DNA of 64,000 nt from Heterocephalus glaber (GCF_000247695.1 NW_004624734.1:10671183-10735182); one strand, 5' to 3'. Positions 32,648-43,665 are shown, counted from the stretch's first letter. Translations and numbers: made by a program. Notes: generated by a model from the letters alone, not told the origin.

Positions 32648-32848
32648 CTAAAGCAGTTCCTGCTGTGTGGGATTCACCACTTTCCCCACAAAGAGTGGAA
32701 TGTTGGTGTTTTCTCCCCTGATGAAGAGAAAGAAGGGCCTGTTGAACTTGATGGTGAAGGCCTTTGACCAGTCCCTGTCTTCCAAATCAGTATCCCATCG
32801 GGTCTCTGTCCTTTTGCCGTTGATCGTCAGCATGGCTTCATGCAGGGC
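32648..32848 (-). CDS. SERPINA1-like exon 5 (reactive-centre loop and C terminus)
   Basis: The acceptor CCGTGCAG lies at 32849-32856 and the exon begins at 32848 with ALHEAMLTIN in phase 0. It encodes 66 residues and a TAG stop. Conserved serpin C-terminal wording is present: IKFNRPFFLFI and PLFVGKVVNPTQ. The segment from LTI to NRPF has the same length as in antitrypsin, so the loop aligns without gaps. The residues at the inhibitory P1-P1' position are then Trp-Ser. The hinge reads KRTETRW, where inhibitory serpins have Gly-Thr-Glu followed by small residues. An arginine replaces the hinge Gly, and Arg-Trp replace small residues. Family knowledge predicts poor loop insertion and no inhibitory activity. 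The C-terminus carries four extra residues (ELL after PTQQ). Confidence 0.85.
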   Translation of the reverse strand, partial: ALHEAMLTINGKRTETRWDTDLEDRDWSKAFTIKFNRPFFLFIRGENTNIPLFVGKVVNPTQQELL

Positions 32849-33704
32849 CTGCACGGGAGAGAGGCAGAGGCGGGCTCTGAGGCTGGGCTGTCCCTCCCAC
32901 AGGCTGGAGCAAGGCCCGAGTGGGGGCCTCTTGCAGGAGGCCTCACCAGGGCCTTTCTCCTCCTGGTGGACCTGTCCTGTCCACAGTCCCCTCCCTGAAC
33001 TGTCACCCAGGAATTTCCCTCTCTCTCAGCCTTTGCCTGGCCCAGCCCGCTGTCCTCTGCTCCCTTCCTAACTCCATCTCTCATGTCTTAGCTACACCCT
33101 TCATGTGTAGAAGGGGACGGACGGCTATGTGGAGGCCAGGTCCTCCCACAAGTGTCCCCTTTCCAGTATATAGTGATGAGCTCCTGAGACAAGGACTCTG
33201 CTGGTGAACTTCTCAGTGCCCAGACCCCATGAATGCACAGCCCACACTGGCCTACACCTGCTCCTGGTCCCCTTTAATTTCTCTGAGCCATTGGCCTCTT
33301 TGGCTGAACTCACTCACAATTCAGACCTGGTGTTTCACCAACACCTCTAAATCTCATAGATGGAAGATTCCAGAACATTCTGTGCCGTCACTGAGCCTAA
33401 GCCTCTCAGTGTAAATATGGGTCACCTGAGTCCCAAAGACCCAATGGCCCTAAAAAAGATGAGACTGAGGGTTAGTGAGGACCTCAGGGGAGGTCCCTGC
33501 TGTGGCATCAGCACTGGAAGTCACCTCCTTTATTCCATCCTCTGAACTCGTCCTTTTCTGGTTGGTTCCACGAGTCCTGGGAATGAGCTCAGCCTGGACC
33601 TTACCTGTGTCCCTTGATTCCTTACTCAGCCACATACCTGAGCAGCACCCCAAAACTCATTCTGCTCCACAGACACTGGGGACAATGTTGTTAGGGGACC
33701 TCAC

Positions 33705-33843
33705 CGTGGAGAGTTTGATGGCTACCACCTCCGTGACCCCGGAGAGGTCAGCTTCATTGCTGAAGATCCTGGTGATGCCCAGTGTGCTCAGAGTGCTCCT
33801 CAGATCATAGGATGCAGAAATGGACAGTCTGAGGAAATGTATT
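33705..33843 (-). CDS. SERPINA1-like exon 4
   Basis: The acceptor TTTGCCAG precedes 33843 and the donor CCACG|GTGAGG follows 33705. The 139-bp exon joins exon 3 in phase 2 and exon 5 in phase 0. It encodes IHFLRLSISASYDLRSTL, GITRIFSNEADLSGVTE and AIKLST, the strand/helix region that precedes the reactive loop in clade A serpins. It is somewhat shorter (about 9 bp) than the corresponding exon of antitrypsin, at its start. No stop or frameshift is present. Confidence 0.85.
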
Positions 33844-35015
33844 CTGGCAAATCTGGCAGGCATGAGAGAAAAGGAAGGAAATCCACAGCATTTCTCATGT
33901 TCTGCTGGGACCCAGCCTGTGTCCTTTCTGGTTGTGTCTCCTATTGGTGCCCTGTCCCCTCCACAGCAGGATGAGAAGCTGCCCAGCTTTGTTGGGGTTT
34001 GATCTTCCTCTGTACCTGCTGTGGGACCATGTTGTCCTGACAGCCCCTGAGAAGCTACCTCCTTGGAGTCCTCGGCAGGTGTGTGGTGCCCTCCTGGAAG
34101 GGGATGCCATTCTGTCCTGAAGCATGTGGTCATCTCTCTCCCAGCCAGGGGCTCTGCAGGGCCTGACTCCCAGGGGATTGTGGATCAGTACAGTAGGGGC
34201 CAAGTGAAAACCATTGGTGAAGAGACAAGAGCGCCCTCACCAGGCAAAAGACTCTGCTCTGGTTCCCTTGGGGTATAGGCGAGGCTGAGTAGGCCTGTGC
34301 TGAGGCAGCAGGTCCCTGCCTGACCTTGCTCTTGTCTCAGCCCTCAGGAGGCCTGGGGGAAAACAGTAGTGACACTTCTATTCACAGTTCAACTTCACAC
34401 CTGTGGACACTTTTATAATTGTTCCATAAGATGCCTAATTACATAGTGCATCTGGGCATAGGTTCGTTTCTGATGCCAAATGTGGCTACTGTGTGGTGCA
34501 GGCTTGAGGACTATTGGCTCCTGGGATCCCATAAACCACACTGAAGCAGTAACAGAGGAGCAGGGCACTCTGCAAACTGCCTTGGACTTCCCAGTGCTGG
34601 CTGTTTCTTGTTCCGGGCCTTTCCACGCAGGCTCCTATGCTCTCCACCCAGGGACAGTCCCTCCTGGATGCCTCATGCAGTTGCCACCTCTGCCTGGAGG
34701 CCACCACCTTGTTCTTTATCTTGATAAAACATGTACTATCCTTCTGGCCTCTGCCCCTGGGCACTGAATAATGGGAAGGGATATTGTCCATGGTGGGAGG
34801 GGTCTGTGCCTGCTGTCCCCTGGTCACTGACCCTTGCACTGAGCTCAACGCTAACGGAAATTAGCACTGGGTCTGGTTGGAAGCAAAAGGTCACTCCCAG
34901 GAGCTGTGAGCTAAGGGGTAGAGTCCACCTTCCCCAGCCCCATGGCCAGTCCTGAAGGGCCTTTGTCTTGACATGGCTCAGAAATCCTAGGTGGGTTCCT
35001 GCACCGGGGACTCAC

Positions 35016-35286
35016 CTTTTGTCAGTGGTTCTGAGGATATTAGCAAAGTGTTCCTGAGTCAGTCCTCCTTCCAACTGCTGCATCTTCCCTGGGTCAGGCA
35101 GGATGAAGAAGGCCATGGCATCACCCACAGACTGCTGGACTAGCACCCAGCAGGACAGCTCCTCATCCCAGTTCAGGAAAAATATACCCAGGCGATTGAC
35201 CGTGGGCACCCTGATGGTTGTCACCTCATCGACATAGAAGTCCTCTTCCACAGTGTATTCAGCCTGGAAATGAGCAGTCCATTTGC
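35016..35286 (-). CDS. SERPINA1-like exon 3
   Basis: The acceptor CTCTCTCCAG precedes 35286 and the donor AAAAG|GTGAGT follows 35016. The length of 271 bp equals the equivalent antitrypsin exon. The frame reads KWTAHFQAEYTVEEDFYV through VPTVNRLGIFFLNWDEEL, VGDAMAFFILPDPGKMQQLE and FANILRTTDKR. It includes the FFILPDPGKM core typical of clade A serpins. It joins exon 2 as G|GC, giving the conserved Gly-Lys-Trp. No disruption is seen. Confidence 0.88.
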
Positions 35287-36751
35287 CTGGAGAGAGAGAC
35301 GTCAGGCAGGGGTGGGATTAAGGTTTAGGGAATGTGTCAGAGAAATGGAGCCCTGAGTGCCCTCATGAGACACTGACCTCTGAGACTCACCCTGGTCTTC
35401 TGTAAAATGGGAGCAAAAGACAGGCACTTGCTGAAGGGCTTTTATGGAAATAATCTGAAGCAGGAGGAGACCCTGGGATTTGGATTTACTCAGGCTGATT
35501 TGGGACAAGCTGGCTGTGAAGGAGAAGCACCTTTATTTAGATTTTATATTTATTTGCTAGAGGACCAAGGATGCTAATGAAAATGACTGGCATAAGCAGA
35601 GGTCCTCCTTCTTTCCTGGAGGCTTCCTGTCCCTCACAGAGGCTGCTTCAGTCCACACTCAGGTCAAACATTCTGGGTTCTACCCCTGAGGCCTTGTCCT
35701 GCACCACGGTAAAGTGGACAGGGCCGGGCCACCTTGCCTCTGCTGTACAAGTGTGCCTCGCTTCCAGGCCATCAGGGAGGGAAGGTGATTCCGGGACCCC
35801 TGAGCCCACCTTTCTCACTGGACAGGGCTCACTGGGGCTAGAGGGGGGACAGGAATTGCCCCAAGTCAGAGCAGAGATGGGACCTCAGTTGTGCTGACTG
35901 TGACCTCGGGGCTCTGCATTGCCAGACTCTGCCCAGGAATGGGGAGACAGGGAGGGGAGCCCCAGGCCTGGCTTTGACCCCGCTTCCCTCCCTCAGGCTG
36001 TTTCCCTGGAAGCTGCCATAGAACCTGGGGCCCATGGGGTCTTGACCCTCTTGTAGCCCATAAGCAGGAGGGCAGGCTGAGGATGGAGACTTGTTGCTCA
36101 GTTCTACATGCCCTACATACTATGAAACTTGATTAATTCTTTCAACACTTGGTAACAAGGGTATGGATTTCCATCCAGACTCATGTATTGTGTAACTTGA
36201 CTAATCCTTTCAAAACTGTAACAATGGTGGGGTTTTTTGTTTATGATAAGTTAAGGAAATGCTGCCTCCAATAAATAAAATTACTTTTTGAATATCAAGA
36301 CTAATGAGTACTGAGGTGGGATTTGAACCCAAGTCTTTCACACTCCAGAGATGACACTTCCATGACTCTAGAGTTGTTTAAATTATGTTCCATGAAACAC
36401 CATTCTCTCCACTATCTGTTCCAATTTCTATCTCTGGTTCTCTAGGTAGGAAAACATTCTGTTTCCAATGCTCCTCTCTCACTGGTATTTTCACTGTGTA
36501 TTAGGACAATAAGGGCTCTAGCAAGCCCTACAGAGAAGATGGAGATGTAATTGGTGTTCACTCATCATTCGCCAGTCTTGCTGGTTCACAGAAATGGTTT
36601 CATTGTATCTGAGTAGAACATTACAGATCCCAAATTGGGATGCCCTGCCTTGTTCCACATGAGCTGTCAAGGAAAGTATAAGCAGTGGTGCTTTGAGCGC
36701 ATGTTGGATTATTTCAGTGGAGCCAGCTCAGGCTGGGGGATCTCGCCTTAC

Positions 36752-37093
36752 CATGGAGGGCAGTGTAATTCACCAGCATGAGATCTGTGTCTTCCTCCAG
36801 ATCTTTGACCAAATCCACTATTTCTCCATGGGTTTCCCTCTCCACATAATTGTTGATCTGTTTGCTGGTGAATCTGGTGTCCTCGAAGCTGGTGGAGATG
36901 ACTTCTGAGTGATACAGGTCTTTGACATCCTGCACAAATTTACTCATCAGCATCAGACTATCACTGACAAAGAGGCCAAGACCCGTGAGGGGAAGACAGA
37001 TGTGACTGAAGACCATGAAACCAGATAAGAGAGAAAGTAGAAGGGATATCATAGGCAGGAAGTTATCTGAAGAGCAACTACATGGAGTCTGCC
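36752..37093 (-). CDS. SERPINA1-like exon 2, N-terminally truncated
   Basis: The right-hand part, from GLFVSDSLMLMSKFVQDV through YHSEV, KQINNYVERETHGEIVDL and DTDLMLVNYTALHG, matches the second half of the antitrypsin first coding exon. It ends at a good donor (CATG|GTAAGG). The first half is absent: the signal peptide, helix A and the following strands, about 110 residues. In its place is a short unrelated hydrophobic stretch starting at the ATG at 37052 (MISLLLSLLSGFMVFSHICLP), which could act as a signal or anchor segment. An in-frame ATG also exists at 37103. A possible acceptor TATGTTTTTAG ends at 37094. If spliced there, translation would start at 37052. Whether this exon is used is unknown. 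Confidence 0.65.
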
Positions 37094-37289
37094 CTAAAAA
37101 CATATGTACACGTTAGCAATTTACCATGCTAATAAATGTTTGGAAGCTAATGGCCACCACTCTGAGCACTTCTTATAATTATAAAGGCCAAAGGTAACCT
37201 GCCTTAATCTCATGATCTCTCAATAAATTTAGCAATAAAATTTTACACAAGTTTTCCTTTTCCTGATGTATACATTTTTTGGTGGACTC

Positions 37290-39225
37290 TGTTTATGTCT
37301 CTTTTATGGCCATAAGAAAATCAAGGGCAGTGAGTCTCTGGAGGAGTAGGAATATTTACTCAGAAACACTGAAAAAACAAGAGATAATACAAAAGATGCA
37401 GGAGGTCCTAGATGACCTTAAAAGAACAAATCCAAGAATCATGAATCTCGAAGAAAGGGTAGAGGTAGAGACTGATGATATAAAAATCATTCACACCACT
37501 GGAGGATTATAAGAAATTATTTTGAAAACTTATAGTCTAAGAAATTGGACGATGTAAAAGAAATGATCTAAAATATTCAATAGAAAAGTACATTAATAAG
37601 AAAAAAATGCAAAAAATGCTCCAAAAATTGTAAACCCCCTCCCAAAGTAGATCTCAAAGATACTTACATGTATACATTTCCAGACAAAGAACTTTTAAAA
37701 CCAACAGTTAAAATGATTGATGAGATCAAAGAGCTAAGTAAGTAGCTGAATAAATAACTCACTAAGATGACCAGTACTTTTTGAGAAGATGTAACTAGCA
37801 GTTGAAAGAGTCAATCTCTAAGATGATCAATGATCTTAAAGAAGGTACAAATAAGTAGCTGAATGAATTAAGAAAGACAATCCAGGATATAAAAGACCAC
37901 TTAAGTAAAGAAGTAGAAGTTATGACAAGGAATCAAGCAGAAATCCTGGAAATGAAAATCTAGAGTGTTTTGGCAATAGGTGAAATCAGTCAGAAGACAG
38001 AATATCAAGATTTGAGGATAGCCTCGATGAAGGAGAACATTTACTCAGTAACACTGAAAAACAGCAAAAGACAATAAAAGAAAGATGCAAGAAGGCTTAG
38101 ATGACTTTAAAATAAGAAACTTAAAAATCATTGATTTTGAAGAAGGGGTAGAGGAAGAGACTGATTGTATAAAAAATTATTCAGCAAAATTATTGTGGAA
38201 GATTTTCCAAATCTAGAGAATGAGATGGATACCCAGGAAAATGAGGTATTTAGAACCCCAAATAGACATGATCAGAAAGAACTTCTGGATGACACATCAT
38301 AGTAAAAAATCTCAAAAATTCATAACAAAGAGAGCTCTTAGCAAAAAATGACAAATTATATAATTGCAAACCCATCAAAATAACAGCAGATTTCTCAACA
38401 GAAACCCTGAGGGCCAGGAGAGCTTGGAGTGAAGCTTTTCAGTCTCTAAAAGAAAATAATCACCAACCCAGATTACCATATCCTGTGAAATTATCCTTCA
38501 AAATTTATAGAGAAACAAAGACCTTTCATGATAAAAATAAACTAAAATCTTTCATGACCACAAAACCAGGAGTGCAAAAATACTCAAGGGAATCCTTATC
38601 AGAGACAAGGAGATCAACAATACTCAAGAGTCTGAATAAAAGAATAAGTTTCATTGGGAGAGTAGTTAAACAAAAGGGAAAATTTTAAAAAGGAATCAAG
38701 CATTAAAAAAACAATACAGTGATAGGAATCAGTGTATACCTTTCAATAATAACACTCAAGGTAAATGGTTTCAACTCTCCAATCAAAAGACACAAACTGG
38801 CAGATTGGCTCGAAAAACAAAACACAATATTTCTTGCCTCCAAGAACAAACCCTATTCACATACACACACACAAAAACACAGACTGAAGACGAAAGGTAC
38901 TCCAAGAAGCCAGAGGAAGAATTCAAGCAGGTGTAGCTATTCTGATTTTTCACAACGTTGACTTTGAACCAAAACTGGTCAGAAGAGACAATGTCAAGAA
39001 GGTCAATACATATTGGTAAAGGGAAAAATTCAGCAAGTAGATATACTAGTTGTAAATACATATGCACTGAATGTCAGCACATTCAAATTCATCACACAAA
39101 AACTACTTGACGTAAAAGGACAGATAGACACTAATACAGTCATAGTGGAGGACTGTAATACACCATTGTCACAAATAGAAAGGTCAACTAGACACATAAC
39201 CAATAAAGAAATACAGAGGTAGCAT
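37290..39225 (+). mobile_element. L1 fragment (ORF1 and start of ORF2), decayed
   Basis: The plus strand carries L1 ORF1 coiled-coil wording (37360-37510 and 38030-38180, apparently partly repeated). The ORF1 C-terminal domain lies near 38380-38690 (KLSFKIYRETKTFHDKNKLK) and the start of ORF2 near 38740 (IITLKVNGFNSPIKRHK). It ends in the endonuclease domain near 39222. Stops and indels throughout show it is dead. It lies antisense to the serpin, within its first intron, directly upstream of truncated exon 2. Confidence 0.85.
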
Positions 39226-39699
39226 TTGTGGTAGCATGGGCCTATAATCTCAGCAACCAAAGGTCTGTGTCCCAGCTCAGGCTGGATTCCACAGGATGAC
39301 CAGGTGCAAAGACAGAGGCAGAGGACACGCCAGAGTGAGGCCAGAACTGCCCAGGCGACTCCTCAGACCTCTGCAGGGAGAGGCCAGGGGGCTCAAGGGG
39401 ATGGGAGCTGTCCTGGCTGAGGATGGCACCATGAGGAGGAAGAGGCACCAAGCAGCCCCGCCCCAGTGCTCACCCTGAGGGCCTACTGTGTCCAGGGAGC
39501 TGCAGTGAGACTGTTCCTCCTCCCCGACTCTATCTGGAAGGAGGGCCCATGTGTGGCTTCTTGGGTTCAGGTCTTGGCTCTGCCAACAAGAGAGAATTTG
39601 CCTTGGTCTCTCTGTGGGGAGGGGGGTACTGAGCGAGACAGGAGGGCTCTCAGCACCCACCCTGGCAGCCCAGGCGGAGGCTGGTGGAGCAGGACTTAC

Positions 39700-39756
39700 T
39701 GAGCAGGACGTGAAGGCCACAGGGAGGCTTGGCTGGACAAGGAGCACTGACTGTCC
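39700..39756 (-). ncRNA. Serpin untranslated first exon (predicted)
   Basis: The right end, the transcription start, is placed about 30 bp downstream of the TATA box. The left end is the donor CTGCTCA|GTAAGTCC. There is no ATG in a useful frame, as expected for the 5' untranslated exon of antitrypsin-type serpins. It would splice to exon 2 across the L1. Confidence 0.55.
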
Positions 39757-39780
39757 CTTCCACACTCTCTCATCCTGGGG

Positions 39781-39787
39781 ATTTATA
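39781..39787 (-). promoter_or_regulatory. TATA box of the serpin promoter
   Basis: The minus strand reads CATGGCCTATAAATCCCCAG, a clear TATA box 80 bp upstream of the exon 1 donor. The duplicated copy at 28.84 kb has lost it. Confidence 0.7.
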
Positions 39788-39950
39788 GGCCATGTAGAGG
39801 CACGGGAACTCTCAGTTCCTATGTGATCAGGCATTATTTGTGCTGTGATCAGGTGCCTCCTGGCTGTGGGCCAGTGTCCTTGTGCAATGTGCTGCTGTCG
39901 CCTGAGGCCCTCACTGTTCTTCCCTGACCTGGCTCTGTGTACAGGTCATT

Positions 39951-40360
39951 CATGGATGGCTGGTGCCAGACCATCTGGAGGGTGGGTGGAAGGGAGTCCT
40001 GTAGCCACCCCAGAGCCACTGCAGGGAGCTGTTGAGAGAAGACAATTAGTTTATTCATGTCAGGAGGCCAGCACAGAGCTGGCTCCATGATAACCACTAA
40101 GAATTGTCACCTGCTGCATCAGGGAGCCTGTTTCTGCCATGGACCTGCCCTGGGAAGTCTCCTATATGAAGCTGCAGTGGGTGCCATTCAGCCTCTGGAA
40201 GTAATTTGTACTGACACAGAAGGGAGATAAAAGCCAAGCACTGAGCATCACTTAAAGCATCCTTGATTTAATTGGGAAAGATCAATAATCCACAGTCCCA
40301 TGAGGAGGGAGATTTCTTGAAATGTAAGAAGTGCCCTGAGCGCTCATCCTTATTACTGTC
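39951..40360. other. Upstream flank of serpin promoter
   Basis: No repeat recognised. It could hold distal promoter elements, but I cannot point to specific sites. Confidence 0.35.
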
Positions 40361-40818
40361 TGTTATGGCTTATATCTAGATGTTCCCCCCAAAGCCTCAT
40401 GCAGTCATAAGTGAGGTTTTCCAGAGGTTGCTGGATCTAGGGTGTATGTTTCTGAGATTAAGGGTGTGTGATTACTAAATTAGTCCACTGATTGGTTTGG
40501 CATATTTCTGGGTATGGATAGTGGGAAGGTCACCCTGGGTATGGATGACACCACACAAAGGGCAGGTAGCTTGGAAAGGATAAAATGTAGAGGCTGAATG
40601 CTGCTGCTGCCGCTTCTTCACTACTTCATTGCTTTGCTGCCTTTTGCCCCCCATGAACAGTTTCTCCTCTGTGCTGCCCCTCTGCCATGCCACCTAGCCT
40701 TGGAGCCAGCCAATTATGAACTAAAACCTTTACAAACTGTGAGCTATAATACATCTTTTCTCCTTTAACTATGGATGTTGGGTATTTTGTCTCAGCAATG
40801 AGAAAGCTCACTAAAACA
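40361..40818 (+). repeat. MaLR 5' LTR
   Basis: Starts TGTTATGGCTT, ends CTAAAACA. It contains a GCTGCTGCTGCC run near 40605 and 'aactgtgagctataatacat' near its end. Confidence 0.8.
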
Positions 40819-42292
40819 GATTTTCATACCAGGAGTAGGGTTGTTGCTGTGACATTACCTGGCCATGTGGCTCAAGGACTTGTGGGAAGAAGCCTTTCCA
40901 AAGGGAAGGTTTAGAGATACCAGCTAAAGAAGCAGCCCTGAAATGCTTTAAGGTGTACTTGATGGGGGATTCTCATCAGAGCTCAGAAGACCAGAATGTT
41001 GATAGAAATGCTACTGGTAAAGAGGCTCAGGAGGATTCTGTTGAGAAGAGGGACAGCAATGGCCATTGGACTCCAGATCATGTTGTTATACTTTGGCAGA
41101 TAATTTGTCTGTATTTTGCAATTATCTAGAGTCTTTGCCTGAGACTGAGATTAAGGGCAGTGAACTTATTAACCTGGTGGAAGAAATTTCAATGTAGTCC
41201 AATATTGAGGTGGTGGCATGGCTACCACTGGGGGCTTTTAGCCAAATTATGTTGAGAATCAAGAGCAAAGAGCCCAGCAGAATAATTTAAAATGTTTTGA
41301 GTTTCACCAGAAAGGGAGCTCCAGTAAAGTTATGGCCTACAAAGATAGAGCAGAGGAGAAATTTGTTGCAGCAAAGGAACAGGACAGTAGACAGTACAAA
41401 AGATAGTCTGAAGACACCACAAGAATCAGCAGAACTTCAGCCTTTGCAGCATCAAAATTGCAAAGGTGAAAGACTTTGCTTTGAGATGAGAGCCCCAGAG
41501 CACCATGTTCCAGGATGGGAGAACCCTAGAGAATTTGTTCCTCAGAATTGGATTCATAATGCTCAGAAATCCAGGGACTTGATCCCTACAGCTAAGAAAC
41601 AAGGAAGTCTGGCTAACTGCTTCAGCTGGCAGTAGACTTTGGCATCATCCATGGATGCTGATTTTAGATGCATGCAGAATATGAGAGTTGTGGGGACAGG
41701 AAGCCTTCCACTCAGATTTCAGAAGAAGGCCTGGGGGCCCAGCCAGTGTGCTCTTGAGAGGGCAGTGTGTGAAGCTGTGAGTGTGAAGACAAATGTGCTG
41801 TGGAGGCTCCAGAATGTTAGAGAAGCCAGGAGCATGTATTGTTTGAGGAAAGTCACAAGGAGTTAGCAAAGCTGGCCAAAAAGAGAAGCCATGGGTGCTA
41901 CAACCACTGGAAGTGCGGGAGGAGCAGAGCCACCCAAGCAAGCCCTTTGGAGTTTGCAGAATAGATTTCACTGGATGCTGGACATGGAACTATGGGATTT
42001 ACTGTTCGTCCTGATGGGTTTTGATCTTGCTTTGTTCCCATTCCTTTCTCTCCCCCTCTTTGAGCCCTTTGGAATGGAAATGTCTATCTTGTGCCATGTA
42101 TGTTGGAAGTGTTTAACTTTCTTTTCATTTGTACAGGGGCTCACAGCTAAGAGTTTGCCTTAAATCTTAGAAAAGACTTTAGACTTGGGCTTTTCAGCAA
42201 TGCTGAAACTCTTGGGACTTTGGGAACTCTTAGAGATGGACTAGATGCCTTTGGCATAAAGGGATGTGCATGAGTATTTGGTGGGGGCAGAA

Positions 42293-42743
42293 TGTTATGG
42301 CTTCTATCTAGATGTTCCCCCAAAGCCTCATGCAGTCATAAGTGGGGTGTTCTGGAGGTAACTAGATCTAGGTTGTGTGTTGCTGGGATTAAGGGTGTGT
42401 GATTACTAAATTAGTCCACTGATTGGTTTGGCATATTTCTGGATATAGATAATGGAAAGGCCATCCTGGGTATGGATGGCACTACCCAAAGGGCAGGGAG
42501 CTTGGAGAGGATAAAATGTAGAGGCTGGATGCTGCTGCTGCTGCTTCTTCACTGCTTCATTGTTTTGCTGTCTTTTGCCCCCCATGAACAGGTTTGCCTC
42601 TGTGATGCCCCTCTGCCATGCCACCCTGCCATGAAGTTAACCAATTATGAACTGAAATTGCTACATACTGTGAGCTACAATAAACCTTTCCTCCTTTAAC
42701 TATGGTTGTTGGACGTTTTGTCTCAGTAACAAGAAAATTAACA
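42293..42743 (+). repeat. MaLR 3' LTR
   Basis: Starts TGTTATGGCTT, ends AATTAACA. It is clearly homologous to the 5' LTR, with numerous substitutions and small indels. Confidence 0.8.
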
Positions 42744-43030
42744 TTGGTTCTTTGTGTCAACCGAAACAGTGAACAGAGAGACTCTTATGAAAAGTGAGTT
42801 TATTTGGGAACAAGCTGAGCTTTACCATGGGGATCCTGTGTTCTCAGTAGCCATGAGCAAATTCTAGGGGGTCAAACGAGGGGAAATTGTGGAAAGAAAA
42901 GGAAGTGTATGCATAAGTTGTTTGGAAACTATGTGAACACTGTCTCCCCACCACACACCCGGGGATCAAACTCAGAACCTTGTGCTTGCCATGCAGGTGG
43001 AGTGCCACTGAGCCACATTTCCAGCCCTGA
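42744..43030. repeat. Unassigned sequence with reverse ID SINE
   Basis: The first 190 bp are unassigned. From about 42950 to 43030 a reverse ID element is seen: 'cggggatcaaactcagaacc', 'tgcttgccatgcaggtgg', 'gccactgagccacatttcc'. Confidence 0.6.
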
Positions 43031-43572
43031 ATTATTTTTTGTTTTTCACTGTCTATAGAACCTCATCATGACAGGTTGTGTCAGTCCTTAGTATGTCAGG
43101 CATGTGTTGTGGTCCAGAGGCCTGCTGTCCTTGCTGGCTCACATAAGAAGCTACATTTTGGAAACATTTCTTGTGATATTTCCTGTCATCAGGCAAATAG
43201 TGCCCAAGAGCCCTCCCCTATGGCCTTCCCAAAGCACCCCCTGTATTTTGTCAGGTTTGACACAAGTGACTCTATTTTGATTCTAACCATTTTCACACAA
43301 GACACGCACCACAGATGCACATATGTATATATACACACATACAGGCACATAGGTACAGACTCACAGATACACACACACACACACACACATTAGTATCTTG
43401 GTTCACGAACTTAATTCTTTCCATGATTCTGGTCACAAATCGAATTGGACAAGAACCAAATCAAATTTCCCCTTAAAGTCAGCATTGAACCTAACCATTG
43501 AATTTCACTGAGTTCTCATCCAGTTCAGATTGCAACCAGAACTGTGGAAAGAATTAAGATCGTGAACTGAGT
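43031..43572. other. Non-coding sequence with (AC)n
   Basis: A dinucleotide AC repeat lies at about 43368-43390, preceded by AC-rich imperfect repeats. Nothing else was recognised. Confidence 0.5.
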
Positions 43573-43665
43573 CCGGGGATTTAGCTCAGTGGTTCCGGTG
43601 CCTGCCTCGCAAGCGCCAGGTCCCAAGTTCGGTCCTTGGCACACACACACACACACACACACAAA
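43573..43665 (+). repeat. ID SINE with AC tail and target duplication
   Basis: 'ccggggatttagctcagtgg', 'ccggtgcctgcctcgcaagc' and 'caagttcggtccttgg', then an (AC)n tail. The flanks 'gtgaactgag' before and after (43562-43571 and 43671-43680) form a target duplication. Confidence 0.85.

Larger units (their letters stand above)
32580..39756 (-). other. SERPINA1-like gene, whole locus
   Basis: An alpha-1-antitrypsin-like clade A serpin gene runs right to left: TATA 39781-39787, untranslated exon 1 ending at 39700, truncated coding exon 2 (36752-37093), exon 3 (35016-35286), exon 4 (33705-33843), exon 5 (32648-32848) and an ATTAAA signal at 32601-32606. Exon junctions have phases 1, 2 and 0 and all keep one open frame. 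Antitrypsins are secreted liver protease inhibitors of about 400 residues. This frame gives about 303 residues from the ATG at 37052, or 320 from the ATG at 37103. The N-terminal third is missing and an L1 lies directly upstream of exon 2. It is either a pseudogene with a fortuitously preserved frame or a truncated, probably non-inhibitory serpin. Sciurid rodents are known to have several antitrypsin-like paralogues, including hibernation-associated ones. Confidence 0.8.
39255..39950 (-). repeat. Segmental duplication unit B, promoter part
   Basis: This is the counterpart of 28330-28985. It contains the promoter and exon 1 of the serpin gene. The L1 adjoins its left edge, so the homology to unit A ends there. 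Confidence 0.75.
40361..42743 (+). mobile_element. MaLR-type LTR retrotransposon, both LTRs present
   Basis: Two direct LTRs (40361-40818 and 42293-42743) flank about 1.47 kb of non-coding internal sequence. The internal part starts 'gattttcataccaggagtag', similar to the MaLR primer-site region. It ends in a purine tract 'ggtgggggcagaa' next to the second LTR. No gag or pol domain was recognised in the internal open frames. MaLRs are non-autonomous relatives of ERV-L. Confidence 0.8.

Noticed and set aside
41297..41635. 112-codon frame in the MaLR internal region
   Set aside because: MaLR internal parts do not encode a known protein and the frame shows no gag-like motif.
43189..43386. Cys/Val/Tyr-rich minus-strand frame
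   Set aside because: It derives from the (AC)n repeat.
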